Source: a virus. Taken from it: 64,000 nucleotides of DNA. How positions within the stretch are numbered: position 1 is the first letter of the stretch; each line of letters opens with the position of its first letter. Below, piece after piece: positions 7,779 to 16,585 of the stretch. The stretch spans positions 1 through 64,000 of the IMG/VR virus record IMGVR_UViG_3300028073_000008; one strand, given 5' to 3'. The notes under the pieces are model-generated. The model saw only the letters and a list, made by a program, of their open reading frames with translations. It ran no database searches and was not told the DNA's origin. Made by a program: the position numbers and the translations under genes.

Positions 7779-9007
7779 GAATAAGAGAAGTCATAAACGA
7801 GAAATGGAGCGAGAAATACAAACGCTCGATCAACTGTTCTAATCCCAAAGGGTTTAGCCAGAAGGCGCATTGTGCTGGTCGCAAGAAAACTAACGAAGCT
7901 GCTACTCCTAAAGTTGGCAGAGCATTACAACACGCAGAAGACCTAGTCATTGTCGATGGGAGCAAAGGCGCATTAGAAGCCATAGACGAATTAGCCAGCA
8001 TGGCCAAGAGCGTAGACGATGTCACTGTCAAATGGGACGGCAGTCCTGCTGTGTTCTTTGGACGCAACGAACAAGGACAGTTCGTGTTAACAGACAACAG
8101 CGGATTCACTGCCAAGGGTTACAATGGTCGTGTTACCAGCGCAGGCGATCTAGAAACTATGTTGTTGAGCAGAGGCAAGCAGGATCCAGAAAAGGAAGCC
8201 AGCCGTAGAGAATTCGCAGGTAGTATGAAAAGTCTTTGGCCTAGACTAGAAAGCATGATAGAACCTAGCTTTAGAGGTTATATCAAAGGCGATCTATTAT
8301 ATTATGCTCGTCCGCCTGTGGACAAGAACGGTGATTATACATTTACTCCTAACACTGTTAGCTATCATATAGATACTAACAGCAGCATAGGACAACGTAT
8401 CACACAAAGCACAGCTGGTATAGTGGTACACAGTTATACAGACCTTGAAGGTAACAGCCAGCCATTGACTGGACCTATCAAAGGCATCAAGGAACAAGGT
8501 CCTGTTATGATCCAGGGTCCAGTAACTGTCAATCATATGCCCACAGTAGATGACAAGAGCATACAGCGAGTCAAACAGTTCGTGGCCAAACATGCCAATG
8601 ACATCGATTCTCTCCTAGATGATCAGAGACTAGCAGCAGAAAAACTCAGCGACCTAAAGAATATACTGTATACTTTTGTAAACCAACAGGTAGATACTGG
8701 TGATCTTACCAATCTTAATACTAAGTTTGACAGCTGGCTAACCAGCAGTAAAGTCAGTGCGCCTAAACAGGCCAAGATACAGCAGTATCGTAAAACACAT
8801 GCCAATTCGTTCGCTGCCATATTCAGTACACTAGAACAGATCATGGCTGTAAAAGACGATATCATATCACAGCTAGATGCTAGAGCAGAAGTGCGTTCTA
8901 GCATAGCAGGTAAACAGGGCGGCGAAGGTTATGTCAAGAGCGGTAGCAGTATCAAACTAGTGCCTAGATTACACTTTACCCAAGCAAACCGCGCAAAACC
9001 ACGCTGA
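7775..9007 (+). CDS. Putative nucleotidyltransferase/ligase-like protein with KWDG motif (410 aa)
   Basis: The start ATG 7775 overlaps the upstream stop. Residues 10-38 contain a Cys-bearing segment SINCSNPKGFSQKAHCAGRK common in phage proteins. VKWDGSPAVFFG matches motif I (K-x-D-G) of covalent nucleotidyltransferases such as ATP-dependent DNA and RNA ligases. GYIKGDLLY, STAGIVVHSY and SIKLVPR are in suitable order for motifs III, IV and V. It may be the family catalogued as DUF6267; I could not check that. Ligase-type chemistry is inferred. The MRIREVINE leader resembles the targeting leaders nearby. Confidence 0.55.
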   Translation: MRIREVINEKWSEKYKRSINCSNPKGFSQKAHCAGRKKTNEAATPKVGRALQHAEDLVIVDGSKGALEAIDELASMAKSVDDVTVKWDGSPAVFFGRNEQGQFVLTDNSGFTAKGYNGRVTSAGDLETMLLSRGKQDPEKEASRREFAGSMKSLWPRLESMIEPSFRGYIKGDLLYYARPPVDKNGDYTFTPNTVSYHIDTNSSIGQRITQSTAGIVVHSYTDLEGNSQPLTGPIKGIKEQGPVMIQGPVTVNHMPTVDDKSIQRVKQFVAKHANDIDSLLDDQRLAAEKLSDLKNILYTFVNQQVDTGDLTNLNTKFDSWLTSSKVSAPKQAKIQQYRKTHANSFAAIFSTLEQIMAVKDDIISQLDARAEVRSSIAGKQGGEGYVKSGSSIKLVPRLHFTQANRAKPR

Positions 9008-9030
9008 TCCTCACGGTTTTTTCCAAAACG

Positions 9031-9063
9031 AATAAATAAACATGCCAGTCCCGGAGCGGGACT
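9031..9063 (+). promoter_or_regulatory. Late-type promoter with 5' leader hairpin
   Basis: AATAAATA (9031-9038) is followed by a 6-bp hairpin AGTCCC/GGGACT with loop GGAGC (9047-9063), near the predicted RNA 5' end, and then by aaggag before ATG 9086. A 5'-terminal hairpin is compatible with a stable, abundant late transcript. Confidence 0.55.
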
Positions 9064-9085
9064 ATACATTTAAGGAGAACTTATC

Positions 9086-9466
9086 ATGGCATGGACATAT
9101 ACCAACGTTCCAGCACCAGACGCAACAGTCAGTGCTAACTACAATCTATTTCAAATCGCAAATGGTCTAAACGGTCGCACATTGATCGTTAAGGTCGCAT
9201 TGACCAACATGACAACCGCAAACCTACGTAGCATCTACGCTGCTATCACCCAATCAGGTGGTTCAGGTGGTACTCTACCAGCTGACACAGGTGATGCGTT
9301 CACAGTAGCAGGTTTTGGTACAGCAAACGGTTCGGCTTTCGAAAGCGGCGTAACCGATGTTGTTTACTTCGCTGTACAAGGTACAGGTACATTTGACACT
9401 ACTGACGCAGCAGCAGGCACAGGCGCAACCGTTACTGTTGAAGCAACTTTCGTAGCTAACAAGTAA
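9086..9466 (+). CDS. Probable abundant virion protein (decoration/tail type, 126 aa)
   Basis: The gene has its own late promoter, a hairpin leader, a strong aaggagaa ribosome site and an excellent terminator, so it looks like a monocistronic high-expression unit. The product is Ala/Thr/Gly/Val rich with few charges and is predicted all-beta (TLIVKVALTNMTTANLRSIY, then VTVEATFVANK at the end). It has no signal peptide. This profile fits a small capsid decoration or tail protein. No family is recognised, so the structural role is inference. Confidence 0.6.
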   Translation: MAWTYTNVPAPDATVSANYNLFQIANGLNGRTLIVKVALTNMTTANLRSIYAAITQSGGSGGTLPADTGDAFTVAGFGTANGSAFESGVTDVVYFAVQGTGTFDTTDAAAGTGATVTVEATFVANK

Positions 9467-9492
9467 TCAATAATTCCTAGGGATGGGAATTG

Positions 9493-9519
9493 AGGGCGGA
9501 AATTTTTCCGCCCTTTTTT
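9493..9519 (+). terminator. Strong Rho-independent terminator
   Basis: An 8-bp GC-rich stem AGGGCGGA/TCCGCCCT (9493-9500 with 9507-9514) is followed by TTTTT. Confidence 0.9.
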
Positions 9520-9524
9520 ATTGA

Positions 9525-9532
9525 CGTAAATA
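9525..9532 (+). promoter_or_regulatory. Late-type promoter motif CGTAAATA
   Basis: The motif ends 10 nt before ATG 9543 and directly follows the upstream terminator. The predicted leader is only a few bases. Confidence 0.45.
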
Positions 9533-9542
9533 ATAGCAGATT

Positions 9543-9950
9543 ATGGAAAGCTATAGAGTTACCACCCTAGTGGACATCACAAGATCAAGACCAACGAGAT
9601 CAGACACCGATCACGTTAGGCAAAGCCAACAGGCCAATTTCAACAGTCTTATACAGGCCATAGGACTGAGGGCCATAATATTCTCCGATAGAGATCCCGT
9701 CTTAAACGAAGGCAGACTGCCTGACCCTTTCGAAGGCAAGGCTAAACATTGGGTCTATGAGTTTACAGTAGATCGTGATGAAATATTCTTATCAAACAAA
9801 GATCCAGTAGGACTGTTAAAACAGGATCTAGACGGTGTGCCTATAATAGATCAACTAAATAATGATGTAGGGTTTAAGATACCCGCATTTAGGACCTTGG
9901 GATCAGAAATAAACACCAAAATAGAAATTCTGTCAAATCCTAATAAATAA
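9543..9950 (+). CDS. Conserved T4-like phage protein (135 aa)
   Basis: The N-terminus MESYRVTTLVDITRSRPTRSD leads into QQANFNSLIQAIGLRA (29-44), a pattern I recall in small hypothetical proteins next to structural genes of marine T4-like phages. It is soluble, with no catalytic motif. The start is ATG 9543; no Shine-Dalgarno is visible. An AATAAATA motif (9942-9949) overlaps its last codons and could drive the next gene. Function unknown. Confidence 0.6.
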   Translation: MESYRVTTLVDITRSRPTRSDTDHVRQSQQANFNSLIQAIGLRAIIFSDRDPVLNEGRLPDPFEGKAKHWVYEFTVDRDEIFLSNKDPVGLLKQDLDGVPIIDQLNNDVGFKIPAFRTLGSEINTKIEILSNPNK

Positions 9951-9997
9951 AATATCAGGCATCAAGTTAGGCTATCATAAAACACATTAAGGCATCG

Positions 9998-10019
9998 GCT
10001 CGGAGCGAGCATTGTTTTT
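9998..10019 (+). terminator. Possible weak terminator or leader hairpin
   Basis: GCTCG-GAG-CGAGC (9998-10010) is followed by attgttttt. It lies between two co-directional genes and could equally be a leader structure for the gene at 10045. Confidence 0.35.
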
Positions 10020-10044
10020 AATTGGTATTTGAATGGAGAGCCTA

Positions 10045-10443
10045 ATGGCAAGAGCAGCTACAGCACTTAGACCGTCTACGACGGAACGAGTAAGTGTACT
10101 AGAAACAAAAGTAGATAATATAGACGTCAAGATCTGCGAATTAAAAGAAGACGTCAAGGACATGCACGACTGCCTAGATCGTACTCGTGACAGCATCATG
10201 GACAAGCTAGAAATAATGAACTCTAGCTATGAAAAAAATAGAGATCTTTACTACGCACACGCAGACAAATTACACCAAGAACAGACAGCACAACATCACG
10301 AGCTAGCTGGCAAGATATCGGAACTAGAAAAATTTAAAAATAAAGGTACTATGTATTTTATGGTGTTGTTGGCTTTCCTAGCAGGTGCTGGATGGTTAGG
10401 ACACATGGATCTCGCAAAGATAATCAAGTTCGTGGGTTTATAA
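10045..10443 (+). CDS. Coiled-coil protein with C-terminal membrane anchor, XhlA-like (132 aa)
   Basis: I chose ATG 10045 because ggagag lies 6 nt upstream; an upstream ATG at 10033 would add 4 residues. Residues 12-100 form a long coiled coil (VSVLETKVDNIDVKICELKE), followed by one hydrophobic helix (TMYFMVLLAFLAGAGWLG) and a short tail. This layout resembles XhlA-type phage proteins that assist holins, but also other membrane-tethered phage coiled coils. It ends just before a terminator. Confidence 0.5.
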   Translation: MARAATALRPSTTERVSVLETKVDNIDVKICELKEDVKDMHDCLDRTRDSIMDKLEIMNSSYEKNRDLYYAHADKLHQEQTAQHHELAGKISELEKFKNKGTMYFMVLLAFLAGAGWLGHMDLAKIIKFVGL

Positions 10444-10461
10444 TATACCCAGATATTAAAT

Positions 10462-10484
10462 AAAGGACCGTAGGTCCTTTTTTT
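10462..10484 (+). terminator. Rho-independent terminator abutting the next start codon
   Basis: AAAGGACC-GTA-GGTCCTTT (10462-10480) is followed by a T run to 10484. ATG of the next gene is at 10485, so its transcript must come from readthrough or be leaderless. Confidence 0.8.
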
Positions 10485-10919
10485 ATGAGTAAAGCACAGC
10501 AGAATCTAGATCTGGTCGTCAGTAATGTCCACAGGCAGCTGCTGGACAAGCAGACTCTAATACCTAAAAAAACAGAACGTGGTATTGAAATCGGTAGATA
10601 TACCATAGTCAGCAACGACTGCCTTAAAGACATTTACAAAGGTGATACTCTGGTATTCAAGGATATCAGTTTAAATCGTGTGGCAGTCAAAGTGGCCAAT
10701 CTGTTAAATTTTGGACAGGATACTAAAATAAACGAGTTGATTTCTATGGATCTTAAATTTGGGCAGAGTCTAGTAGATTACAAGATGTTCAAAGACAAGC
10801 TGTCAAAAGCACACAAAGAACAGGATCAATTCAAGATAGATCTTTATCTAGCCAGGTTGATTTTCGCCAAAGACGCAGCAGAATACTACAAACGCGAAGC
10901 TAACCGTTTGGCTCTTTAA
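10485..10919 (+). CDS. Unknown late protein (144 aa)
   Basis: The reading frame begins immediately after the terminator T-run and has no visible ribosome site. The product is a charged, helical soluble protein: MSKAQQNLDLVVSNVHRQLL at the start and KIDLYLARLIFAKDAAEYYK near the end. A central beta-like segment (GRYTIVSNDCLKDIYKGDTL) could be a small fold. No recognised family. Confidence 0.55.
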   Translation: MSKAQQNLDLVVSNVHRQLLDKQTLIPKKTERGIEIGRYTIVSNDCLKDIYKGDTLVFKDISLNRVAVKVANLLNFGQDTKINELISMDLKFGQSLVDYKMFKDKLSKAHKEQDQFKIDLYLARLIFAKDAAEYYKREANRLAL

Positions 10920-10921
10920 GT

Positions 10922-10929
10922 AATAAATA
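10922..10929 (+). promoter_or_regulatory. Late-type promoter motif AATAAATA
   Basis: It lies 26 nt before ATG 10956, giving a normal-length leader. Confidence 0.5.
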
Positions 10930-10955
10930 TACTACAAACCACCGGATGTGCTCAT

Positions 10956-13043
10956 ATGAAAACAAATGATTTATTTGACAGGGTTGACGCTAAAAAGCTC
11001 AATGAGACTTTGTCTAAAACCTTTGGTCAAAAACTGGATTTAGAATCCTATACTTTACCGCAGCTAGAAGATGCTCGCAACAAGCTAAGGACCCAGATCT
11101 ATACTTACAAGCAAAAAGCCAATTTCAACGAAACTGTAAACAACGAAACATTTACTAAGACACAATGGATGCTGGACACTATCAATAAAGAAATTGCCAG
11201 CAGGATAGATGAAAGCACACAAAGAGTAGACGAATTTTGGGGGTTGCTGGCCAGAGGCGCAGTAGCAGCATTACCTCATCTAGCTAGAATGTTTGGTACA
11301 GTAGGAAGAGGAGCAGCAGCCGGTGCACGTGCGGCAGCACCAGCAGCAGGTGCTGCTGTTAAAGGTGGTGCTGAGATAGCAGCAAAGAATGCTCATAAAC
11401 TGGCATTAGCTGATATCATGTATCAAGCATGGGATCATGTTGAACCGTTGGTCAAAGACCTAGGCGATGTCCATGAAGTATTCAAAGATGCTGACGAATA
11501 TATACAAGCTATTAAGAAATATGCTCCTAGTATAGCAGCGATGGTGGCAACTACAGACCTAGCTGCTCTAGGTACATTAGCAGCTACATATGCTCTGCCA
11601 ATTGGGCTGGTGATCGTGTTAGCATGGGGTGGAAAGAAACTTTGGGATCAATTTACTACTGCTGAAAAACAGCCACAGGGCAAGCCCGCATTGAACATGT
11701 CGGAAGATGAAGGCGGTGATTCTTTAAGAAGTGAAGTTACGCAAATTCTAAGACGGTTCGATCAAAATATGAACGAGATCGGCGGATACGGTGATCCAAA
11801 TTATGATAAAGTTATTAAATTGTTACAACAGGGAGAAGTAGAAGCTGCGGTAGAGGAAGTATCTTATTCATATGCCGATAAAGACGGCGGCGAAATCCGT
11901 TACATGGATGATTATCTTCAAGACCTAGCAGCAGATTTTGAAGCTTTGGTTCCTCCCGAGCCCGACACATATCCAGACGAAGGCGGCGAAACAGATGATG
12001 GATATGCCCTAGCATCAGCGGGTTTCGGTTCCGACGAAGACTACGGTGATTATGGCCAAGATGAAAGTGTAGAAACAGAAGCTGGATACTTTGGCGGTGG
12101 CGGCAGTTACGATCGCAATTGGTCTTTTAGCCGCAGAAATCGAGAAGATGATTGGGACGAAGGCAACACAGAACCGCCAAACAATTTTGCTATCTACATC
12201 AATGGCAAGAAATGGAAAGTATTCCAAGGTCAAGGAACCTATGCCGATGACAACAGAGAAATGGCCCAACTTCGTAGATTACAAGACATGTGCCGCAAAA
12301 AATCTGAACAGACTGGTAAGAAGTGGGAAGTGTCTCGTACAGGTGAAGCAGCAACAGAAAGCATTCAAATGGAGAAGGCACCTCCGGGTGATAAGTACGA
12401 ACGTATGGTCAAACATATCAAGAAAGGCTATGCCAAGGATGGCGAGCTAACTGATAAAGAAAGATCCATTGCCTATGCCACAGCATGGAAGCATAAAAAC
12501 AAAAGCGAATCAACTGAAACAGGAGATAACATGAATCAAGTTAGAGAAAGCGCCACAGATAAAGCCAGTGCGATCGTTACGGCAAAGTCAATGGTGGACA
12601 GAATTACACGTTGGATTGAAGAACTATCCGGCATGGAAAACGATCAATTGCTCAGTCTAGGAGATGATATCCGTGACGAGTTCGGACAGCAAGAAGCCAA
12701 GGCTTTCTTAAGCCAAGTAGCACCTGCTATCCAACAGGCTTTACAAAATCTAAAAGCAACGAGAGAAACTATGGCCAACGGTGTGCGTTCACTATCAGGT
12801 GAAGGTGCCCCCGCAGACATGATCGGTGCTGAACCAGAAGGCGATATGGCTGCTGATACAGGTAGCATCGATGACCTTGCTCCGCCAGCAGACGCAGGCG
12901 CAGACATGGCCGCAGACGCAGAAGCTCCAGCAGATGATTTCGCAGCAGCTGAACCAGCAGCCGGCGGCGCTGAAGAAGCAGGCCGTGCTAAAAGAGAAAG
13001 CATAGAACAACAAAATCGTTTACTCAAAGTATTAGCCGGATGA
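10956..13043 (+). CDS. Large multidomain probable head/virion protein (695 aa)
   Basis: The N-terminus MKTNDLFDRVDAKKLNETLS is leader-like. Residues 90-150 are Ala/Gly rich, residues about 200-225 form one hydrophobic segment (LGTLAATYALPIGLVIVLAW), and residues 240-380 are very acidic. A region near 470-520 reads ERMVKHIKKGYAKDGELTDK then SIAYATAWK, a block I know from several marine T4-like phage proteins. The C-terminus is an Ala/Asp/Pro/Glu-rich tail. This composition suits a packaged or core (scaffold-like) head protein. No enzyme motif is visible. ATGA-coupled to the next gene. Confidence 0.55.
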   Translation: MKTNDLFDRVDAKKLNETLSKTFGQKLDLESYTLPQLEDARNKLRTQIYTYKQKANFNETVNNETFTKTQWMLDTINKEIASRIDESTQRVDEFWGLLARGAVAALPHLARMFGTVGRGAAAGARAAAPAAGAAVKGGAEIAAKNAHKLALADIMYQAWDHVEPLVKDLGDVHEVFKDADEYIQAIKKYAPSIAAMVATTDLAALGTLAATYALPIGLVIVLAWGGKKLWDQFTTAEKQPQGKPALNMSEDEGGDSLRSEVTQILRRFDQNMNEIGGYGDPNYDKVIKLLQQGEVEAAVEEVSYSYADKDGGEIRYMDDYLQDLAADFEALVPPEPDTYPDEGGETDDGYALASAGFGSDEDYGDYGQDESVETEAGYFGGGGSYDRNWSFSRRNREDDWDEGNTEPPNNFAIYINGKKWKVFQGQGTYADDNREMAQLRRLQDMCRKKSEQTGKKWEVSRTGEAATESIQMEKAPPGDKYERMVKHIKKGYAKDGELTDKERSIAYATAWKHKNKSESTETGDNMNQVRESATDKASAIVTAKSMVDRITRWIEELSGMENDQLLSLGDDIRDEFGQQEAKAFLSQVAPAIQQALQNLKATRETMANGVRSLSGEGAPADMIGAEPEGDMAADTGSIDDLAPPADAGADMAADAEAPADDFAAAEPAAGGAEEAGRAKRESIEQQNRLLKVLAG

Positions 13044-13465
13044 GATTCGACGAATTTGCCCCTGTTTCAGAAAAAGAGAAGCTGGATGAATTCCTTCCAG
13101 CTCTTGCCGCTGTAGGTGGGGCTTTGGCCAGAGGCGCATCGGCGATAGGCCAAGGTGCTGTAAAAGTCGGTCAGGGTGCTGTGAAAGGTGCGCAGGCACT
13201 AGGAAGTCTAGCAGTTAAAGGTGGACGAGCAGTCGGAAATGTAGCAAAGAATGTAGCCACTGTAGCAACTGGCGGAGGATCATCAGATACTACAGCGACC
13301 GCAGCACAGACCGGTGCCAACACTACGGCAGGACAGCAACAACAGCAGCAGGCAGATCAACAGGCCATACAGGCCGCAGCCAAACAGCAACAAGATTTAC
13401 AGTCTTATATACAAAACATAGAAAAATCTTTAGCAGCATTAAAACAAACAGCAGGCGTAAAATGA
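13040..13465 (+). CDS. Low-complexity probable head-internal protein (141 aa)
   Basis: The start MRFDEFAPVSEKEKLDEF closely resembles its neighbour MRFYEF and the gene at 40624 (MRFFEF). Residues 20-75 are a run of Gly/Ala/Val near-repeats (GQGAVKVGQGAVKGAQALG) and residues 95-125 are Gln rich, ending in a helix. The repeat region is similar in style to the Ala/Gly segment of the preceding gene. The likely role is a packaged or scaffold-associated protein; this is inferred from the leader and context. Confidence 0.5.
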   Translation: MRFDEFAPVSEKEKLDEFLPALAAVGGALARGASAIGQGAVKVGQGAVKGAQALGSLAVKGGRAVGNVAKNVATVATGGGSSDTTATAAQTGANTTAGQQQQQQADQQAIQAAAKQQQDLQSYIQNIEKSLAALKQTAGVK

Positions 13466-13821
13466 GATTTTATGAATTCCAAGTTGAAGGCGATGATGAG
13501 TTCGTCCTATTATTAAAAAACCTAGTGGGACGTGCTCAAAGCAAAAAGGCTCCTGCTAAGTTCAACTGGGCAAGCATAAACACTCTATTAAAAAATACCA
13601 ATCAGGGACAACTAGATTACGATGCTTTTAAGCAGATGTATGACATGAGCCCTGTCTTACAAAAACTAGTCTATAACTTCAATGCAGATGGTATAGAATT
13701 AAATGTTCCTGGCGTAGGCCAAGACCAGAACCCATCACAGAGTCAAGTAGATAAATCTAAAGAAGAAGTCAATAAAATCGCTGCGCAAGCTGCGCCTAAA
13801 ATGATTGACAAAGGCCTTTAA
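13462..13821 (+). CDS. Small late protein with MRFYEF leader (119 aa)
   Basis: Starts as ATGA overlap with the previous gene. The N-terminus MRFYEFQVEGDDEF contains a VEG sequence compatible with prohead protease cleavage. The centre looks like a compact helical domain (FNWASINTLLKNTNQGQLDY) and the tail is Gln/Ser/Lys rich. No family recognised. It belongs to the same coupled cluster of leader-bearing genes. Confidence 0.5.
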   Translation: MRFYEFQVEGDDEFVLLLKNLVGRAQSKKAPAKFNWASINTLLKNTNQGQLDYDAFKQMYDMSPVLQKLVYNFNADGIELNVPGVGQDQNPSQSQVDKSKEEVNKIAAQAAPKMIDKGL

Positions 13822-13841
13822 TTTATTGTAAACTTGACTAT

Positions 13842-14567
13842 ATGACTACATTCACACCCCCACCTTACGTAGAAAGATATCAATATAAAAACTGTAAACA
13901 GATAACAGATCCTGTGACAGGTAAGAGAGTCTATCAGACTCCAGACGGTGATACTACTCCTAGCGTGACTACCATACTAGGTGCTACCAAAGATATGACA
14001 GCACTTAACGAATGGAAGAAACGTGTGGGTGAGCAAAATGCCAAACAGATCACCCAAGAAGCTGCGGGCATAGGCACAGCGATGCATTCCAATCTAGAAC
14101 GTTTCATGGTCGGCGAAACCAGACAACCCGGAAATGCTCCTGTACATCAACAGGCACACAAGATGGCCGATCAAATCATTATCAACGCATTGAGTCAAGT
14201 AGACGAAGTATGGGCTATGGAACAGAGTTTGTATTTCCCTGGACTGTATTCGGGAACTACTGATTTGGTTTGTGTTTATAAAGGTAATCCCAGCGTCTGT
14301 GACTACAAACAGACTAACAAGCCTAAAAAAGCAGAATGGGTCGAAGATTACTACTTACAATTAACTGCTTATATTATGGCTCACAACGAAGTATATGGAT
14401 CCGATATACGCGAAGGACACGTATTCATGTGTTCTCGAGATTTACAATATCAGCAGTTTGACCTTTGGCCTGATGATTTTAATATGTGGCAGGACAAATG
14501 GTTGGCTAGAGTTGAAGATTACTACACAAAAGGTCTACAGGGCTACAAGCAACTGCTCACGCAATAG
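13842..14567 (+). CDS. PD-(D/E)XK family exonuclease (RecB/Cas4-like, 241 aa)
   Basis: The conserved RecB-type motifs are in order: PSVTTIL (40-46), GTAMHSNLE with His82, GTTDLV with Asp141, CDYKQ with Asp154 and Lys156, and QLTAY with Gln173 and Tyr177. These form the two-metal active site of single-strand or end-processing exonucleases. The protein is full length for the phage version and has no signal peptide. It is probably used in DNA processing, recombination or host DNA degradation. The preceding spacer is 20 nt and no strong ribosome site is visible. Confidence 0.8.
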   Translation: MTTFTPPPYVERYQYKNCKQITDPVTGKRVYQTPDGDTTPSVTTILGATKDMTALNEWKKRVGEQNAKQITQEAAGIGTAMHSNLERFMVGETRQPGNAPVHQQAHKMADQIIINALSQVDEVWAMEQSLYFPGLYSGTTDLVCVYKGNPSVCDYKQTNKPKKAEWVEDYYLQLTAYIMAHNEVYGSDIREGHVFMCSRDLQYQQFDLWPDDFNMWQDKWLARVEDYYTKGLQGYKQLLTQ

Positions 14568-14575
14568 AATAAATA
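14568..14575 (+). promoter_or_regulatory. Late-type promoter motif AATAAATA
   Basis: It overlaps the end of the exonuclease gene and lies 25 nt before ATG 14601 of the tailspike. Confidence 0.5.
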
Positions 14576-14600
14576 CTCTATATAACAAGGGTATCGTTCT

Positions 14601-16169
14601 ATGGCTGTAGTCCAAATTTCAAAAATACAAGTAAGAAGAGGTAGGAAACTCGGTGAATCCGGTATTCCCCAGCTATCCAGCGGAGAAATGGCTTGGACTG
14701 TAGATACCCAAGAACTGTTTATAGGTAACGGTGCTGTAGCCGAAGGTGCTCCCGCAGTAGGCAATACCAAAGTATTGACCGAGCATGATAACTTACTTGA
14801 ACTGATTCAAAGCTATCGTTTTGGTAGGAACAGTCCTAGCATCACTAAGAGTGTGTTTAGGACACTACAGTCTAAACTAGACGATCGAGTTAACGTTAAA
14901 GATTTTGGTGCTAAAGGCGATGGCGTGGCCGATGATACTGAAGCATTTCAAAACGCACTAGATCAGCTGTTTAGAAATACAGACAATGAATTTCGAAAAC
15001 AGCTTTTCGTGCCTACAGGTCATTATAGGATACTAGGCAACATAACTATACCATCGGCTGCTTATATCACTGGTGAATCAGACATTGGTACCATAATCGC
15101 TTTTAACGCAGTCACGGTATCGTTTACTTCTTTCAACGGTACACAACCTATTAATTTTTCTTCATCAGATAGACCACATGATGTTTATATCAATAATCTA
15201 ACGATGAGATTCACAACAGGACATTGTGACTTAACAGGTCTAGCTGACAGCACGTTTGAAGCAGTGATTTTCCAAGGAGCAGAAGCCACGCTGCTCAATG
15301 CTATCAACACAACCAATCAACATTCATTGATCATGATGACCAACACAGACAACATAGGTACTGTGATCAGTAATGTAGAATTCAAAGCCTGTGTTTTCAA
15401 AAATGCGTGGAATGCTGTATTCTTCGAACAGACACAGTCATATCATTCAGAAGTATATTTCAGTCAGTGTAAGTTTAATACATTGAACACAGGCATCATA
15501 GTAGACGGCCAATCTGGACAGATCAATGCTTGGGGTATATCCGAGTCACTGTTTCAATCTATAGGTTCACAGGCGATCAGATCCATCTACGGATCAGGAA
15601 TGAAAATCGTCGACAGCAAATTTATAGATTGCGGTAACGGTATCAACTTAGCTAACAACCCAGAAGACTATATCATAACATTTCTCGAGCCCTATGACAA
15701 TGTGGTATTAAACTGCTATTTTAATAGACAACAGAATGCCTATGCGGATGTTGCCATCGGCGACCAACGTAGAGCAATACAAGAAGTGTTCAATGGTAGC
15801 ATGGTCACGATAGCAGATCAAATCAAACAAGATCTTTATAATTCACTTTCTATCTCTCCGTTGGCAATGTTTTCAGCACTGAATAGATCTACTACATTAG
15901 ACTATACTATAAACTTTGCTTCCGGTAGCGCAAGGTCAGGAACACTGACTATCACTATAGGTGATAATACTCTCAATCCTGTGTTGACAGATAGTTATGC
16001 TGTTACACAAGGTGATTTGGATGCCGAAGCTGTGGAATTCGTCATACAGCTATTAGATAGAAGTGACTCTACTGCCGGATCAGAAACTATAATATTAAAC
16101 TACAAGAATCCCAATAACCCTGGAATCAATCCAGATCAATTGACTTATTTTGTAAAATACAGTGTTTGA
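14601..16169 (+). CDS. Tailspike / tail fibre protein with pectate-lyase-type beta-helix (522 aa)
   Basis: Residues 1-60 (MAVVQISKIQVRRGRKLGES, then LSSGEMAWTVDTQELFIGNG) match the N-terminal module found in phage fibre proteins that attach to the baseplate. Residues about 97-115 (VNVKDFGAKGDGVADDTEAF) are the classic start of a Pectate_lyase_3 right-handed beta-helix, followed by helix rungs to about residue 380 and a C-terminal beta domain. It probably binds or depolymerises a host surface polysaccharide. Catalytic residues cannot be assigned by eye. Confidence 0.85.
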   Translation: MAVVQISKIQVRRGRKLGESGIPQLSSGEMAWTVDTQELFIGNGAVAEGAPAVGNTKVLTEHDNLLELIQSYRFGRNSPSITKSVFRTLQSKLDDRVNVKDFGAKGDGVADDTEAFQNALDQLFRNTDNEFRKQLFVPTGHYRILGNITIPSAAYITGESDIGTIIAFNAVTVSFTSFNGTQPINFSSSDRPHDVYINNLTMRFTTGHCDLTGLADSTFEAVIFQGAEATLLNAINTTNQHSLIMMTNTDNIGTVISNVEFKACVFKNAWNAVFFEQTQSYHSEVYFSQCKFNTLNTGIIVDGQSGQINAWGISESLFQSIGSQAIRSIYGSGMKIVDSKFIDCGNGINLANNPEDYIITFLEPYDNVVLNCYFNRQQNAYADVAIGDQRRAIQEVFNGSMVTIADQIKQDLYNSLSISPLAMFSALNRSTTLDYTINFASGSARSGTLTITIGDNTLNPVLTDSYAVTQGDLDAEAVEFVIQLLDRSDSTAGSETIILNYKNPNNPGINPDQLTYFVKYSV

Positions 16170-16585
16170 TGTTTGATGTCCACAAGACTGACAGGATAAA
16201 AGTCTGGAGAGATTTCAGAGACAGCCTCGAAATGGCTGAGAATCCACTGCGCGATGTCGCAGAATTTTGGAGCAAGGCTCCTTTCGTTTCCAAATACTTA
16301 GATCCATATCGGCCAGACATTTGGCCCGATCCTTGGCATTTGGTTGTCGAAAACCGCTACGACAACCTTGCTATCGCCTTGGGCATGTGTTATACTCTTC
16401 AATTAACAGAACGTTTTAAGGCTTCAGGTTTCGAGATACATATGTCTATATCACCCAAGGACAATTCATATGTATTACTAGTCGATAATTGTTCACTATT
16501 GAACCTGGAACCAAGGGCAGTGAAGGATGTCAGTGAGATTCCATACAATTCTATAAAAATATGGAGCGGAGGTGGGCCTTTATAA
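16169..16585 (+). CDS. Conserved T4-like phage protein (138 aa)
   Basis: The start is ATG 16169, overlapping the tailspike stop as TGATG. The sequence has PDIWPDPWHLVVENRYDNLA (49-68) followed by LGMCYTLQLTERF, a block I recall in short proteins beside tail genes of cyanophages. Soluble; no catalytic motif. Its position suggests a tail-assembly or spike-associated chaperone, which is speculative. Confidence 0.55.
   Translation: MFDVHKTDRIKVWRDFRDSLEMAENPLRDVAEFWSKAPFVSKYLDPYRPDIWPDPWHLVVENRYDNLAIALGMCYTLQLTERFKASGFEIHMSISPKDNSYVLLVDNCSLLNLEPRAVKDVSEIPYNSIKIWSGGGPL

Noticed and set aside
12644-13027. 127-codon minus-strand frame opposite the Ala-rich tail of the 10956 gene
   Set aside because: It arises from the GC-rich Ala/Asp/Glu codons of the real gene and has no start signal.
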